A DNA stretch of 20,693 bases from an uncultured Butyricicoccus sp. (GTDB taxonomy: Bacteria > Bacillota > Clostridia > Oscillospirales > Butyricicoccaceae): the NCBI GenBank assembly GCA_900544475.1, contig UQVU01000018.1, forward strand, positions 1 through 20,693, written 5' to 3'. The stretch's first letter is position 1. Each line of letters opens with the position of its first letter. Shown piece by piece: positions 1 through 8,248 of this stretch. Under the pieces are notes generated by a model. The model saw only the letters and a program-made list of their open reading frames with translations. It searched no databases and had not been told where the DNA came from. The position numbers were made by a program, and so were the translations under genes.

Positions 1-97
1 GTTTGGGGCTGACTTCGCGCTCGATTTCCGCGCATAACAGTGCGCGGCAGATGGTGCAGGTCGGAAAGAGTGATAACGGTTTGTCTGGACTGCTCCC

Positions 98-125
98 GTA
101 GGGCCGGGTGCCCTCACCCGGCCGG
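98..125. repeat. Solo 28-bp palindromic repeat arm
   Basis: This starts with GTAGGGC like the arms of the two 81-bp elements in the window. It forms an 8-bp perfect stem, GCCGGGTG (103-110) with CACCCGGC (115-122), around a CCCT loop. It is followed by an unrelated 35-bp stretch and then the full element at 161-241. It is probably a half copy, or the left arm of a larger composite. Confidence 0.7.
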
Positions 126-160
126 GTAAACCGTTACGGAAACATATATCTTCTGCACCC

Positions 161-241
161 GTAGGGCGGGGTGCCCCCACCCCGCCGCTTCTAACGGTCT
201 GCACCGGTTTACAGCGGCGGCATGAGGTCATGCCGCCCTAC
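161..241. repeat. 81-bp interspersed palindromic element, copy 1
   Basis: The layout is 28-bp arm, 25-bp core, 28-bp arm. The left arm (161-188) folds as GGCGGGGTG/CACCCCGCC with a CCCC loop. The right arm (214-241) folds as GGCGGCATGA/TCATGCCGCC with a 2-nt centre. The outer ends GTAGGGC and GCCCTAC are complementary, so the two arms are inverted relative to each other. The core contains a short CGGT/ACCG palindrome. The second copy at 13074-13154 has exactly the same length and segment sizes. The sequence shows a shared design. Mobility or function is inference. Confidence 0.75.
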
Positions 242-334
242 GGGAGCCGCCCGGTTACCGCGCTACCCCCCCGCAACCAGACCGGCCGCGCACTGATATG
301 CGCGGCAAATAACGAAAGAGAACGTCAACGGCGC

Positions 335-372
335 AAATAAAAAGAGAGCGCAGACGTAAAATCTACGCTCTC
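335..372 (-). terminator. Strong intrinsic terminator, minus strand
   Basis: Read on the minus strand, GAGAGCGTAGA pairs with TCTGCGCTCTC as an 11-bp stem with one U-G wobble around a 7-nt loop. TTTTTATTT follows directly. On the plus strand the wobble becomes a C-A mismatch and no T-run follows, so the structure is polarised to the minus strand. It could end a long 3' UTR of the lrgAB transcript, or a separate small RNA beginning near 475. Confidence 0.75.
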
Positions 373-387
373 CTCGCATTTTAGACG

Positions 388-503
388 CGCGACCGCAGGG
401 AGTCGCGGCTCAAAGGAAAGTTGGGGAGTCGCAAGAGGGGATAGCGCTCGTTTAATCCGCGCACGGCGCGGGAATAAGGTTTAGTGGGCTACGGCCGAAA
501 CCT
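388..503. other. Hairpin-rich intergenic stretch, no gene seen
   Basis: Three perfect hairpins are visible: CGCGAC/GTCGCG (388-393 with 402-407), CCGCGC/GCGCGG (457-462 with 466-471, ACG loop) and AGGTTT/AAACCT (477-482 with 498-503). No convincing open reading frame with a ribosome binding site is present. A perfect minus-strand -35-like TTGACA occurs at 503-508, but the matching -10 is poor (ACTAAA at 17-bp spacing). Together with the terminator at 335-372 this could be a structured minus-strand RNA. I do not recognise an RNA family. Confidence 0.35.
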
Positions 504-531
504 GTCAAGGTGTCCTGTCCTCTTTTGCCCC

Positions 532-642
532 GCCGCCGGGTGGCGGCACGTCCCCGCACGCCGCAGCGTGCAAACCCCGGCTGCCGGGTCGGCAGCATTC
601 CCTCGCCTCCTGCGTCAGGCCGCAGGAACGGCGGAACCGTTC
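532..642. repeat. Array of five short perfect hairpins
   Basis: Consecutive inverted repeats are GCCGCC/GGCGGC (532-537, 542-547), GCACGC/GCGTGC (556-561, 566-571), GCTGCC/GGCAGC (580-585, 591-596), CCTGCG/CGCAGG (609-614, 621-626) and AACGG/CCGTT (627-631, 637-641). Loops are 4-6 nt. Long open frames across the array look like translated repeat and have no ribosome binding site. The array lies past the lrgB stop codon and would be in the 3' UTR of that minus-strand transcript. Confidence 0.6.
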
Positions 643-694
643 GCCCTCTCCCTCGGAGGGAGAAAAAAGGGCCCTCTCCCTCGGAGGGAGAAAA
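643..694. repeat. Two tandem 24-bp palindromic repeats, 28-bp period
   Basis: The 24-bp unit beginning GCCCTCTCCCTCGG and ending GGGAGAAAA occurs at 643-666 and again, identically, at 671-694. Each unit contains the inverted repeat TCTCCCT/AGGGAGA with a CGG loop. On the minus strand each hairpin is preceded by a run of T, giving a repeated hairpin-and-T appearance downstream of lrgB. This may be a repeat family recruited as a transcript end, or just a local duplication. Confidence 0.7.
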
Positions 695-716
695 GGCCCG
701 CGCCCTCTCAGGGCGC
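691..716 (-). terminator. Probable lrgB terminator or 3'-end hairpin
   Basis: Immediately after the lrgB TAA (718-720) the minus strand reads GCGCCCT, a GAG loop, then AGGGCGC. This is a perfect 7-bp stem at 700-716, followed by GGCC and TTTT (694-691). The T-run is short and offset by a few bases, so termination may be partial. A stronger minus-strand terminator lies at 335-372. Confidence 0.5.
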
Positions 717-717
717 T

Positions 718-1407
718 TTAGAGGAACGCCGACAGGGCGGATACGATGAACGCCGTCAGCAGACCCGCCACGCCGATGGCCAGACCGCTGATTGCGCCCT
801 CAGTCTCGCCGAGCTGAATCGCGCGGGACGTACCAACCGCGTGCGCCGCCGTGCCGATGGACAGACCCATCTGCATCGGGTTGCGCACACCGATGCACTT
901 GAGAAACGTCGGCAGCAGAATCGCGCCGAAAATGCCGGTGATAACGATGGCGATCGCCGTGATCGAGGTGACGCCACCGAGCATCTCCGCGAGCGCTACG
1001 CCGATCGGGGTCGTGACCGACTTCGGAATGAGCGAGCGGGTGGTGGCGTCGGAGAGGCCGAACAGATGGCTGAACAGGATAACGCTGCTGATGGATACGA
1101 GCGAGCCGACGAACGCGCCGAGCAGGATGGGCAGCAGGTTATGCAGCAGGACGTCCAGCTTGCGGTAAATCGGGATGGCGAGCGCCACGGTCGCGGGCGT
1201 CAGGAAGAACGAAATCAGCTGACCCGACTCCTCGTAGGTCTGGTAGGTCGTGCCGCTCACGATGAGCAGAATGCCGACCAGAATGGACGCGATAAGCAGC
1301 GGATTGCAGACCGGCGAGCCGGTTTTCTGCTGGATGGCCACGCCGATGGCGTAGCAGAAGATGGACAGGAACATCCACGTAAGCGGAGAGGTAAGAAGCT
1401 CAGTCAT
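718..1407 (-). CDS. lrgB: LrgB/CidB-family membrane protein
   Basis: This is a 229-residue polytopic membrane protein of the LrgB/CidB family, partner of LrgA/CidA. Members were first described as holin/antiholin-like regulators of autolysis; the Bacillus pair PftA/PftB is a pyruvate transporter, so substrate transport is an equally good reading. Most of the length is hydrophobic. The stretch around KSVTTPIGVALAEMLGG, followed by conserved small residues and GTAAHAVGTSRA near the C-terminus, is typical of the family. I chose the ATG at 1407 because GGAGG lies 8 nt upstream; a GTG at 1431 has no ribosome binding site. Its start overlaps the end of lrgA by 8 nt, which implies translational coupling. 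The assignment is firm. The physiological role is not visible from sequence. Confidence 0.93.
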   Translation of the reverse strand: MTELLTSPLTWMFLSIFCYAIGVAIQQKTGSPVCNPLLIASILVGILLIVSGTTYQTYEESGQLISFFLTPATVALAIPIYRKLDVLLHNLLPILLGAFVGSLVSISSVILFSHLFGLSDATTRSLIPKSVTTPIGVALAEMLGGVTSITAIAIVITGIFGAILLPTFLKCIGVRNPMQMGLSIGTAAHAVGTSRAIQLGETEGAISGLAIGVAGLLTAFIVSALSAFL

Positions 1408-1777
1408 GGTCAAACGCCTCCTCACTTTCACGATGCTGGAGCTTGAGAACGATATGTACGGTCAGCGCGGTCGCCGCGGCGGTGCACAGCGTGGTGAGCA
1501 GGCAGACCGCCAGAATGGCGAGAATTTCGCCCTTGATGTCGGCGAAAATATCGAGAATACCGAGGCACGCCGGCAGAAAGAAGAACGCCATGTTCTGAAG
1601 CAGAAAATCGGCGGTGTCTTCTACGTGGTGCAGCTTGACAGCGCGGCAGATGAGCAGCACGAGCAGCAGCGTGAGACCGAGCACGTTGCCGGGGAGGGCG
1701 CCGTGCAGCAGGGCGGAGATCAGATTGCCGCCGACGCAGCACGCGAGCAGCAAAGCGAGTTGTTTGAGATATTTCAC
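1400..1777 (-). CDS. lrgA: LrgA/CidA-family holin-like membrane protein
   Basis: This 125-residue protein is nearly all hydrophobic, with about four membrane segments (roughly residues 5-22, 28-46, 60-80, 85-112) and a charged C-terminal tail (HRESEEAFDHD). The motif LHGALPGNVLGLTLLL followed by a central FFFLPACLGI segment matches the LrgA/CidA family. It acts in the cytoplasmic membrane together with LrgB, either in control of murein hydrolase activity or as a two-part pyruvate transporter (known for the family, not shown here). Translation starts at a GTG with AAGAGG 8 nt upstream. That site lies against the stop codon of the upstream DUF4364-like gene, 16 nt away. The gene is the middle member of a three-gene minus-strand operon. 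Confidence 0.9.
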   Translation of the reverse strand: MKYLKQLALLLACCVGGNLISALLHGALPGNVLGLTLLLVLLICRAVKLHHVEDTADFLLQNMAFFFLPACLGILDIFADIKGEILAILAVCLLTTLCTAAATALTVHIVLKLQHRESEEAFDHD

Positions 1778-1793
1778 GGGGGATGCCTCTTTC

Positions 1794-2327
1794 CTATTCG
1801 GGATATTCCTGCGTCATGACGCCGAGCAGCTTCTGATAGATGGTTTCGGCATTGTTCTTAAAGGTACGTTCGAGCATGGTCGCCTGCTCGTGGCTCACGA
1901 CCGCCATCTCGATAGCGAACACCTGCTCCATCTCCATGCGGACGGTCAGGTCGTGCTCTCCGTGCTCGGTCACGGAGGTGTGAATGGCAGCGTCGCGGCG
2001 GATCTGCCGCACAACGCGCAGCGCGCTTCTCTGCGCCGCCTCGCGGACCGGATAGGGCAGCTGCTTTTCGAAGATGCGCGTCGCCTCGCGGCCCTTTTCG
2101 GTGATGGTGTAGTGCTTGACGCCGTTTTCCGTGCTCTCGTCGATGTGGCCGGTGGGGATCATCTCATAAAACGCTTCGCTCAGCTCGAAATAGCCGAAGC
2201 CGTCGTCGCACCATGTGATAAGGTCAACGACCGTTTCGAACGTGACGGGGAAGGGCAGAAGATCCATGGCGAACAGCACAAGAAACTTGATGTCCTCCTT
2301 GGTATGGATAAAGCCGTAACGGACCAT
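1794..2327 (-). CDS. DUF4364-like winged-helix protein
   Basis: This 177-residue soluble protein resembles the DUF4364 family of Clostridia. That family has an N-terminal winged-helix-type region (about residues 8-85, containing FLVLFAMDLLPFPVTFETVVDLI and a wing-like HYTITEKGREA segment) and a C-terminal alpha/beta part of unknown role. The ATG at 2327 follows AGGAGG by about 11 nt, a slightly long spacing. An upstream extension to 2402 lacks a ribosome binding site and would begin inside the 5' leader. It is the first gene of the operon with lrgA and lrgB, so it may regulate them. That is inference from position, and DNA binding has not been shown from the sequence alone. Confidence 0.72.
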   Translation of the reverse strand: MVRYGFIHTKEDIKFLVLFAMDLLPFPVTFETVVDLITWCDDGFGYFELSEAFYEMIPTGHIDESTENGVKHYTITEKGREATRIFEKQLPYPVREAAQRSALRVVRQIRRDAAIHTSVTEHGEHDLTVRMEMEQVFAIEMAVVSHEQATMLERTFKNNAETIYQKLLGVMTQEYPE

Positions 2328-2413
2328 AATACGGGATACCTCCTCTGGACTGCGCCTCGCCGCCGTTCTGCGCAGGAGAATGAAAAACGGGCGGGAAAGC
2401 ATATGGTCGGACT

Positions 2414-2433
2414 CTGAGCGTTTTTTTGCTCAG
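2414..2433 (-). promoter_or_regulatory. 5'-terminal hairpin of the DUF4364-lrgAB mRNA
   Basis: CTGAGC and GCTCAG form a 6-bp stem around an A-rich 8-nt loop on the minus strand. The first stem base lies about 7 nt after the -10 box, so the predicted transcript begins almost exactly with this hairpin. It could protect the 5' end from decay or serve as an operator. Confidence 0.45.
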
Positions 2434-2440
2434 TGTATTT

Positions 2441-2469
2441 AGTATACTACCCGAAAAGATAAAATGCAA
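2441..2469 (-). promoter_or_regulatory. Sigma-A promoter for the DUF4364-lrgA-lrgB operon
   Basis: On the minus strand TTGCAT (2469-2464) and TATACT (2446-2441) are separated by 17 bp. The match is close to consensus, upstream of the only gene group on this strand. Confidence 0.8.
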
Positions 2470-2525
2470 CGAGGTTCTGTGCGGTTTACGCCGTTTTGCA
2501 TGGGCAAAAGCGCACAAAAATGATG

Positions 2526-2539
2526 CGAACAAATGTGCG
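2526..2539. promoter_or_regulatory. LexA-box-like palindrome
   Basis: CGAACAAATGTGCG matches the Gram-positive SOS box form CGAACATATGTTCG at 12 of 14 positions. It lies in the divergent promoter region ahead of the GNAT-uvrB-uvrA group, genes of a type often controlled by LexA. It sits about 30 bp upstream of the consensus promoter at 2569-2597, but just downstream of a weaker promoter-like pair (TTGCAT 2496-2501, AATGAT 2519-2524, 17-bp spacing). The match is visible; regulation is inference. Confidence 0.4.
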
Positions 2540-2568
2540 GTTTTTGGCATCGGACTTGCAGAAAGCTG

Positions 2569-2597
2569 TTGAAGCGGAGCGGCGCAGGGGATATAAT
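2569..2597 (+). promoter_or_regulatory. Sigma-A promoter for GNAT-uvrB-uvrA
   Basis: TTGAAG (2569-2574) and a perfect TATAAT (2592-2597) are separated by 17 bp, about 70 bp before the acetyltransferase start codon. Confidence 0.82.
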
Positions 2598-2669
2598 AGA
2601 AGAAAAGGACGGCTCGTCTGCCTGCCTCGAAGCGAGGGAAGCGGGCGGCTGTGAAAAGAGGGAAAACAT

Positions 2670-3272
2670 ATGTCAGAAATCATTCTGCGTCCTGCGACTG
2701 TGGACGACGCCCCCGCAATGCTCGCCATCTACGCGCCGTATGTCGTTCAGACCACGGTTTCGAGCGAATACGATGCGCCGACGCTGGAGGAGTTCACGCG
2801 CCGCATCCGCACCTTTACCGAAAAGCTGCCGTGGCTCGTGTGCATCATCGACGGCGAGGTTGCCGGCTACGGCTATGCCGCTCCGCACCGCACCCGCGCC
2901 GCGTATCAGTGGTCGGTCGAAACCTCGATCTACGTTGCGCAGGACTGGCACCGCCACGGCATCGCCGGCGCGATCTACGCCGCGCTGTTCGAGGTGCTCG
3001 CGATGCAGGGCTACTATAATATCTACGTTGGCATCACCTCGCCCAACGAGCGCTCGATGAAGTTCCACAAGGCGATGGGCTTTGTCATTTCGGGCGCGTA
3101 TCAGGAGAGTATGTACAAGTTCGGCCAGTGGCGCGACGTTCTCTGGATGGGCAAGAGCCTGCGTCCGCACGACGGTGCACCCGAGCCGACCGTTCCGTTC
3201 CCGGAGATTTCGGACAGTCCGCTTGTCAACCGCGCGCTCCGTCAGGCGATGCAGCGCATTCACGATGTATAA
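2670..3272 (+). CDS. GNAT N-acetyltransferase, phosphinothricin-acetyltransferase-like
   Basis: This 200-residue cytoplasmic enzyme would transfer an acetyl group from acetyl-CoA to the amino group of a small substrate. The start IILRPATVDDAPAMLAIYAPYV, the acetyl-CoA-binding RHGIAG (about 95-100), the acidic ETSIYV strand (about 84-89) and the FHKAMGF motif (about 132-138) match the PAT/YwnH-like subgroup, including enzymes that act on phosphinothricin or methionine sulfone analogues. The physiological substrate cannot be read. About 30 residues at the C-terminus exceed the usual domain. GAGGG precedes the ATG by 8 nt. It lies downstream of a consensus promoter and 21 nt upstream of uvrB, so it is probably co-transcribed with the excision repair genes. 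Confidence 0.9.
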   Translation: MSEIILRPATVDDAPAMLAIYAPYVVQTTVSSEYDAPTLEEFTRRIRTFTEKLPWLVCIIDGEVAGYGYAAPHRTRAAYQWSVETSIYVAQDWHRHGIAGAIYAALFEVLAMQGYYNIYVGITSPNERSMKFHKAMGFVISGAYQESMYKFGQWRDVLWMGKSLRPHDGAPEPTVPFPEISDSPLVNRALRQAMQRIHDV

Positions 3273-3293
3273 CAGGGCAGGGAGGCGAAGCAG

Positions 3294-5249
3294 ATGCCGG
3301 ATTTTCACATCGTAAGTCCGTATAAAATGGCGGGCGACCAGCCGCAGGCGGTAGCGAAGCTCGTCGAGGGCATCAATAACGGCCTCGAGGAGCAGACGCT
3401 CATGGGCGTCACCGGCTCGGGCAAGACGTTCACCATGGCGAACATCATCGAGCAGACGCAGCGCCCGACGCTGGTCCTCGCGCACAACAAAACGCTCGCG
3501 GCGCAGCTGTGCACCGAGCTGCGGGAGTTCTTTCCGGATAACGCGGTGGAATACTTCGTTTCCTACTACGACTATTATCAGCCGGAGGCGTACATCGCCT
3601 CGACCGATACCTATATCGAAAAGGACTCCGCCATCAACGACGAGATCGACCGCCTGCGCCACTCCGCGACCTCGGCGCTCTCCGAGCGGCGCGACGTGAT
3701 CATCGTGTCCTCGGTGTCGTGCATCTATTCGCTCGGCGACCCGATCGACTACAAGAGCATGGTGATTTCGCTGCGTCCGGGCATGGAAATCAGCCGCGAT
3801 ACGCTCATCCGCCGCCTCATCGACATCCAGTACGAGCGCAACGACATCGCCTTCGAGCGCAACCGCTTCCGCGTGCGCGGCGACACGGTCGAGATATGGC
3901 CGGTTTACTCGGACGAAGATGTGGTGCGCGTCGAGTTCTTCGGGGACGAGGTGGACCGCATCAGCCGCATCAATCCCCTGACCGGCGTGGCGCTCGGCGA
4001 GCTCGGCCATATCGCGATTTTCCCGGCGAGCCACTACGTCACTCCGAAGGAGAAACTTGAGGAAGCCATCAAGGACCTTGAGGACGAAATGGAGCAGCGC
4101 ATCAAGTATTTCGAGGAGAACGGCAAGCTCATCGAGGCGCAGCGCATCGGTCAGCGCACGCGCTACGACATCGAAATGCTTCAGGAAATCGGCTTCTGCT
4201 CGGGCATCGAGAACTATTCGCGCGTGCTGTCGCGCCGTGCCCCGGGCAGTGCGCCGTACACGCTCATCGACTACTTCCCGAAGGATTTTCTGCTCATCGT
4301 GGACGAGAGCCACGTAACGCTGCCGCAGGTCCGCGCGATGTATCACGGCGACCGCGCCCGCAAGGAAAGTCTGGTCGAAAACGGCTTCCGCCTGCCGAGC
4401 GCCTACGATAACCGTCCGCTGAACTTCGACGAGTTCAACGAGCGGCTCAACCAGATCGTCTACGTTTCCGCAACGCCGGGCGAGTACGAGCTTTCGCGCT
4501 CGGGTCAGGTCGTCGAGCAGGTCATCCGCCCGACCGGTCTGCTCGACCCGGAGGTCGTGGTGCGTCCGGTGGACGGCCAGATCGACGACCTCATCGGCGA
4601 GATCAACGCGAGAACGGACAGAGGCGAGCGGGTGCTCGTGACCACGCTCACCAAGAAAATGGCCGAGGACCTGACCGATTATCTCGAAACCGCCGGCATC
4701 AAGGTGCGCTATATGCACCACGACGTCAAGACCATCGAGCGGCAGGAGCTGGTGCGCGACCTGCGCCTCGGCGTGTATGACGTTCTCGTCGGCATCAACC
4801 TGCTGCGCGAGGGTCTGGACATCCCGGAGGTGTCGCTTGTCGCCATCCTCGACGCGGACAAGGAGGGCTTTCTGCGCTCCGAGACCTCGCTCATCCAGAC
4901 CATCGGCCGCGCCGCTCGAAACGAGCACGGCTTAGTCGTGCTGTACGCCGACAGCATCACCCCCTCGATGCGCCGCGCGATGGACGAAACCGAGCGCCGC
5001 CGCGCCTTGCAGGACGCCTTCAACAAGGCGCACGGGATTATCCCGAAGTCTGTGCATAAAAAGGTGCAGGACGTTATCGAAATCACCTCGAACGTCCCGA
5101 CGAGCAGCAAGAAAAAGCTGCGCACCAAGGGCGAAAAGCAGCAGGAGATCGCCCGCCTGACCCGCCAGATGAAGGAAGCCGCGAAAATGCTCGAATTCGA
5201 GATCGCCGCCCAGCTCCGCGACCAGATCAAGGCGCTGGAGGAAGGGTAA
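3294..5249 (+). CDS. uvrB: Excinuclease ABC subunit UvrB
   Basis: UvrB, 651 residues and close to the normal family length, is the damage-verifying helicase-like subunit of nucleotide excision repair. UvrA loads it onto lesions and it then recruits UvrC. Visible features are the Walker A motif GVTGSGKT (38-45), the damage-probing beta-hairpin region [10 protein letters not shown] (91-100), the DESH box (near 337), the helicase motif VI region QTIGRAARN (near 535), and a C-terminal UVR coiled coil (about 612-647) that binds UvrC. GGAGG lies 9 nt before the ATG. It sits between the GNAT gene and uvrA. No frameshift or missing motif is seen. No uvrC is present in the window. Confidence 0.98.
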   Translation: MPDFHIVSPYKMAGDQPQAVAKLVEGINNGLEEQTLMGVTGSGKTFTMANIIEQTQRPTLVLAHNKTLAAQLCTELREFFPDNAVEYFVSYYDYYQPEAYIASTDTYIEKDSAINDEIDRLRHSATSALSERRDVIIVSSVSCIYSLGDPIDYKSMVISLRPGMEISRDTLIRRLIDIQYERNDIAFERNRFRVRGDTVEIWPVYSDEDVVRVEFFGDEVDRISRINPLTGVALGELGHIAIFPASHYVTPKEKLEEAIKDLEDEMEQRIKYFEENGKLIEAQRIGQRTRYDIEMLQEIGFCSGIENYSRVLSRRAPGSAPYTLIDYFPKDFLLIVDESHVTLPQVRAMYHGDRARKESLVENGFRLPSAYDNRPLNFDEFNERLNQIVYVSATPGEYELSRSGQVVEQVIRPTGLLDPEVVVRPVDGQIDDLIGEINARTDRGERVLVTTLTKKMAEDLTDYLETAGIKVRYMHHDVKTIERQELVRDLRLGVYDVLVGINLLREGLDIPEVSLVAILDADKEGFLRSETSLIQTIGRAARNEHGLVVLYADSITPSMRRAMDETERRRALQDAFNKAHGIIPKSVHKKVQDVIEITSNVPTSSKKKLRTKGEKQQEIARLTRQMKEAAKMLEFEIAAQLRDQIKALEEG

Positions 5250-5272
5250 CGAATACTACCAAGAGGTAACGA

Positions 5273-8122
<2,850 letters not shown>

Positions 8123-8135
8123 ATTGTACAAAATT

Positions 8136-8166
8136 ACGGGTGGTTTCGGAAGAAATCACCCGTTTT
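8136..8166 (+). terminator. Intrinsic terminator after uvrA
   Basis: ACGGGTGGTTTC (8136-8147) pairs with GAAATCACCCGT (8152-8163) as a 12-bp stem with one G-U wobble and a GGAA (GNRA-type) tetraloop. Only a short TTT run follows. It separates the uvr group from the recJ promoter. Confidence 0.7.
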
Positions 8167-8186
8167 CGACTATGTGCATAAAAATG

Positions 8187-8215
8187 TTGAGATTATCGCG
8201 GCGTTTTGGTATAAT
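8187..8215 (+). promoter_or_regulatory. Sigma-A promoter for recJ-rsh
   Basis: TTGAGA (8187-8192) and TATAAT (8210-8215) are separated by 17 bp, about 34 bp upstream of the recJ start codon. Confidence 0.82.
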
Positions 8216-8248
8216 AGTTGTAATTAAAAAACCAAAAGAGGGAGAGCT

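Larger units (their letters stand above)
26..308. repeat. Composite nested inverted-repeat region
   Basis: The two ends are near-identical palindromes in inverted orientation. At 28-47 the stem CCGCGCA/TGCGCGG has a 6-nt loop, and at 286-305 the same stem recurs with a different 6-nt loop. Reverse-complementing the right end reproduces the left end with few changes. Inside, GCTCCCGTAGGGC at 92-104 is exactly complementary to 235-247, and GTAAACCG at 126-133 to CGGTTTAC at 205-212. The region contains one full 81-bp element (161-241) and one solo arm (98-125). I see no protein-coding gene here and no clear target-site duplication. It resembles a non-autonomous, MITE-like or REP-like composite. 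That classification is inference. Confidence 0.6.

Noticed and set aside
3..101. Open frame running from the left edge to the TAG inside GTAGGG
   Set aside because: It encodes 32 residues with no recognisable similarity. The opposite strand is open too, and the stretch contains the outer palindrome of the repeat unit. The end of a real gene cannot be excluded but is not supported.
161..241. CRISPR-like or attC-like reading of the palindromic repeats
   Set aside because: There are only two full copies, 13 kb apart, with no regular spacers, no cas genes and no integrase. The arms are inverted within each copy instead of being direct repeats.
360..530. RNase P or SRP RNA candidate suggested by AGGAAAGTTGGGG on the plus strand
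   Set aside because: The conserved RNase P core and SRP tetraloop region are absent, and the only good terminator points in the other direction.
484..1446. Long plus-strand open frame (about 320 codons) opposite lrgB
   Set aside because: It has no ribosome binding site and a low-complexity R/D/G/Q-rich product. It reads antisense to a clear LrgB gene and through the hairpin array. It is an artefact of GC-rich codons.
2673..4928. Minus-strand open frame of about 750 codons opposite the GNAT gene and uvrB
   Set aside because: It mirrors the codon pattern of well-conserved genes on the other strand, and its product has no recognisable family. The same reasoning removes the long antisense frames at 4709-6940, 8156-10405, 10251-12449 and 17262-18365.
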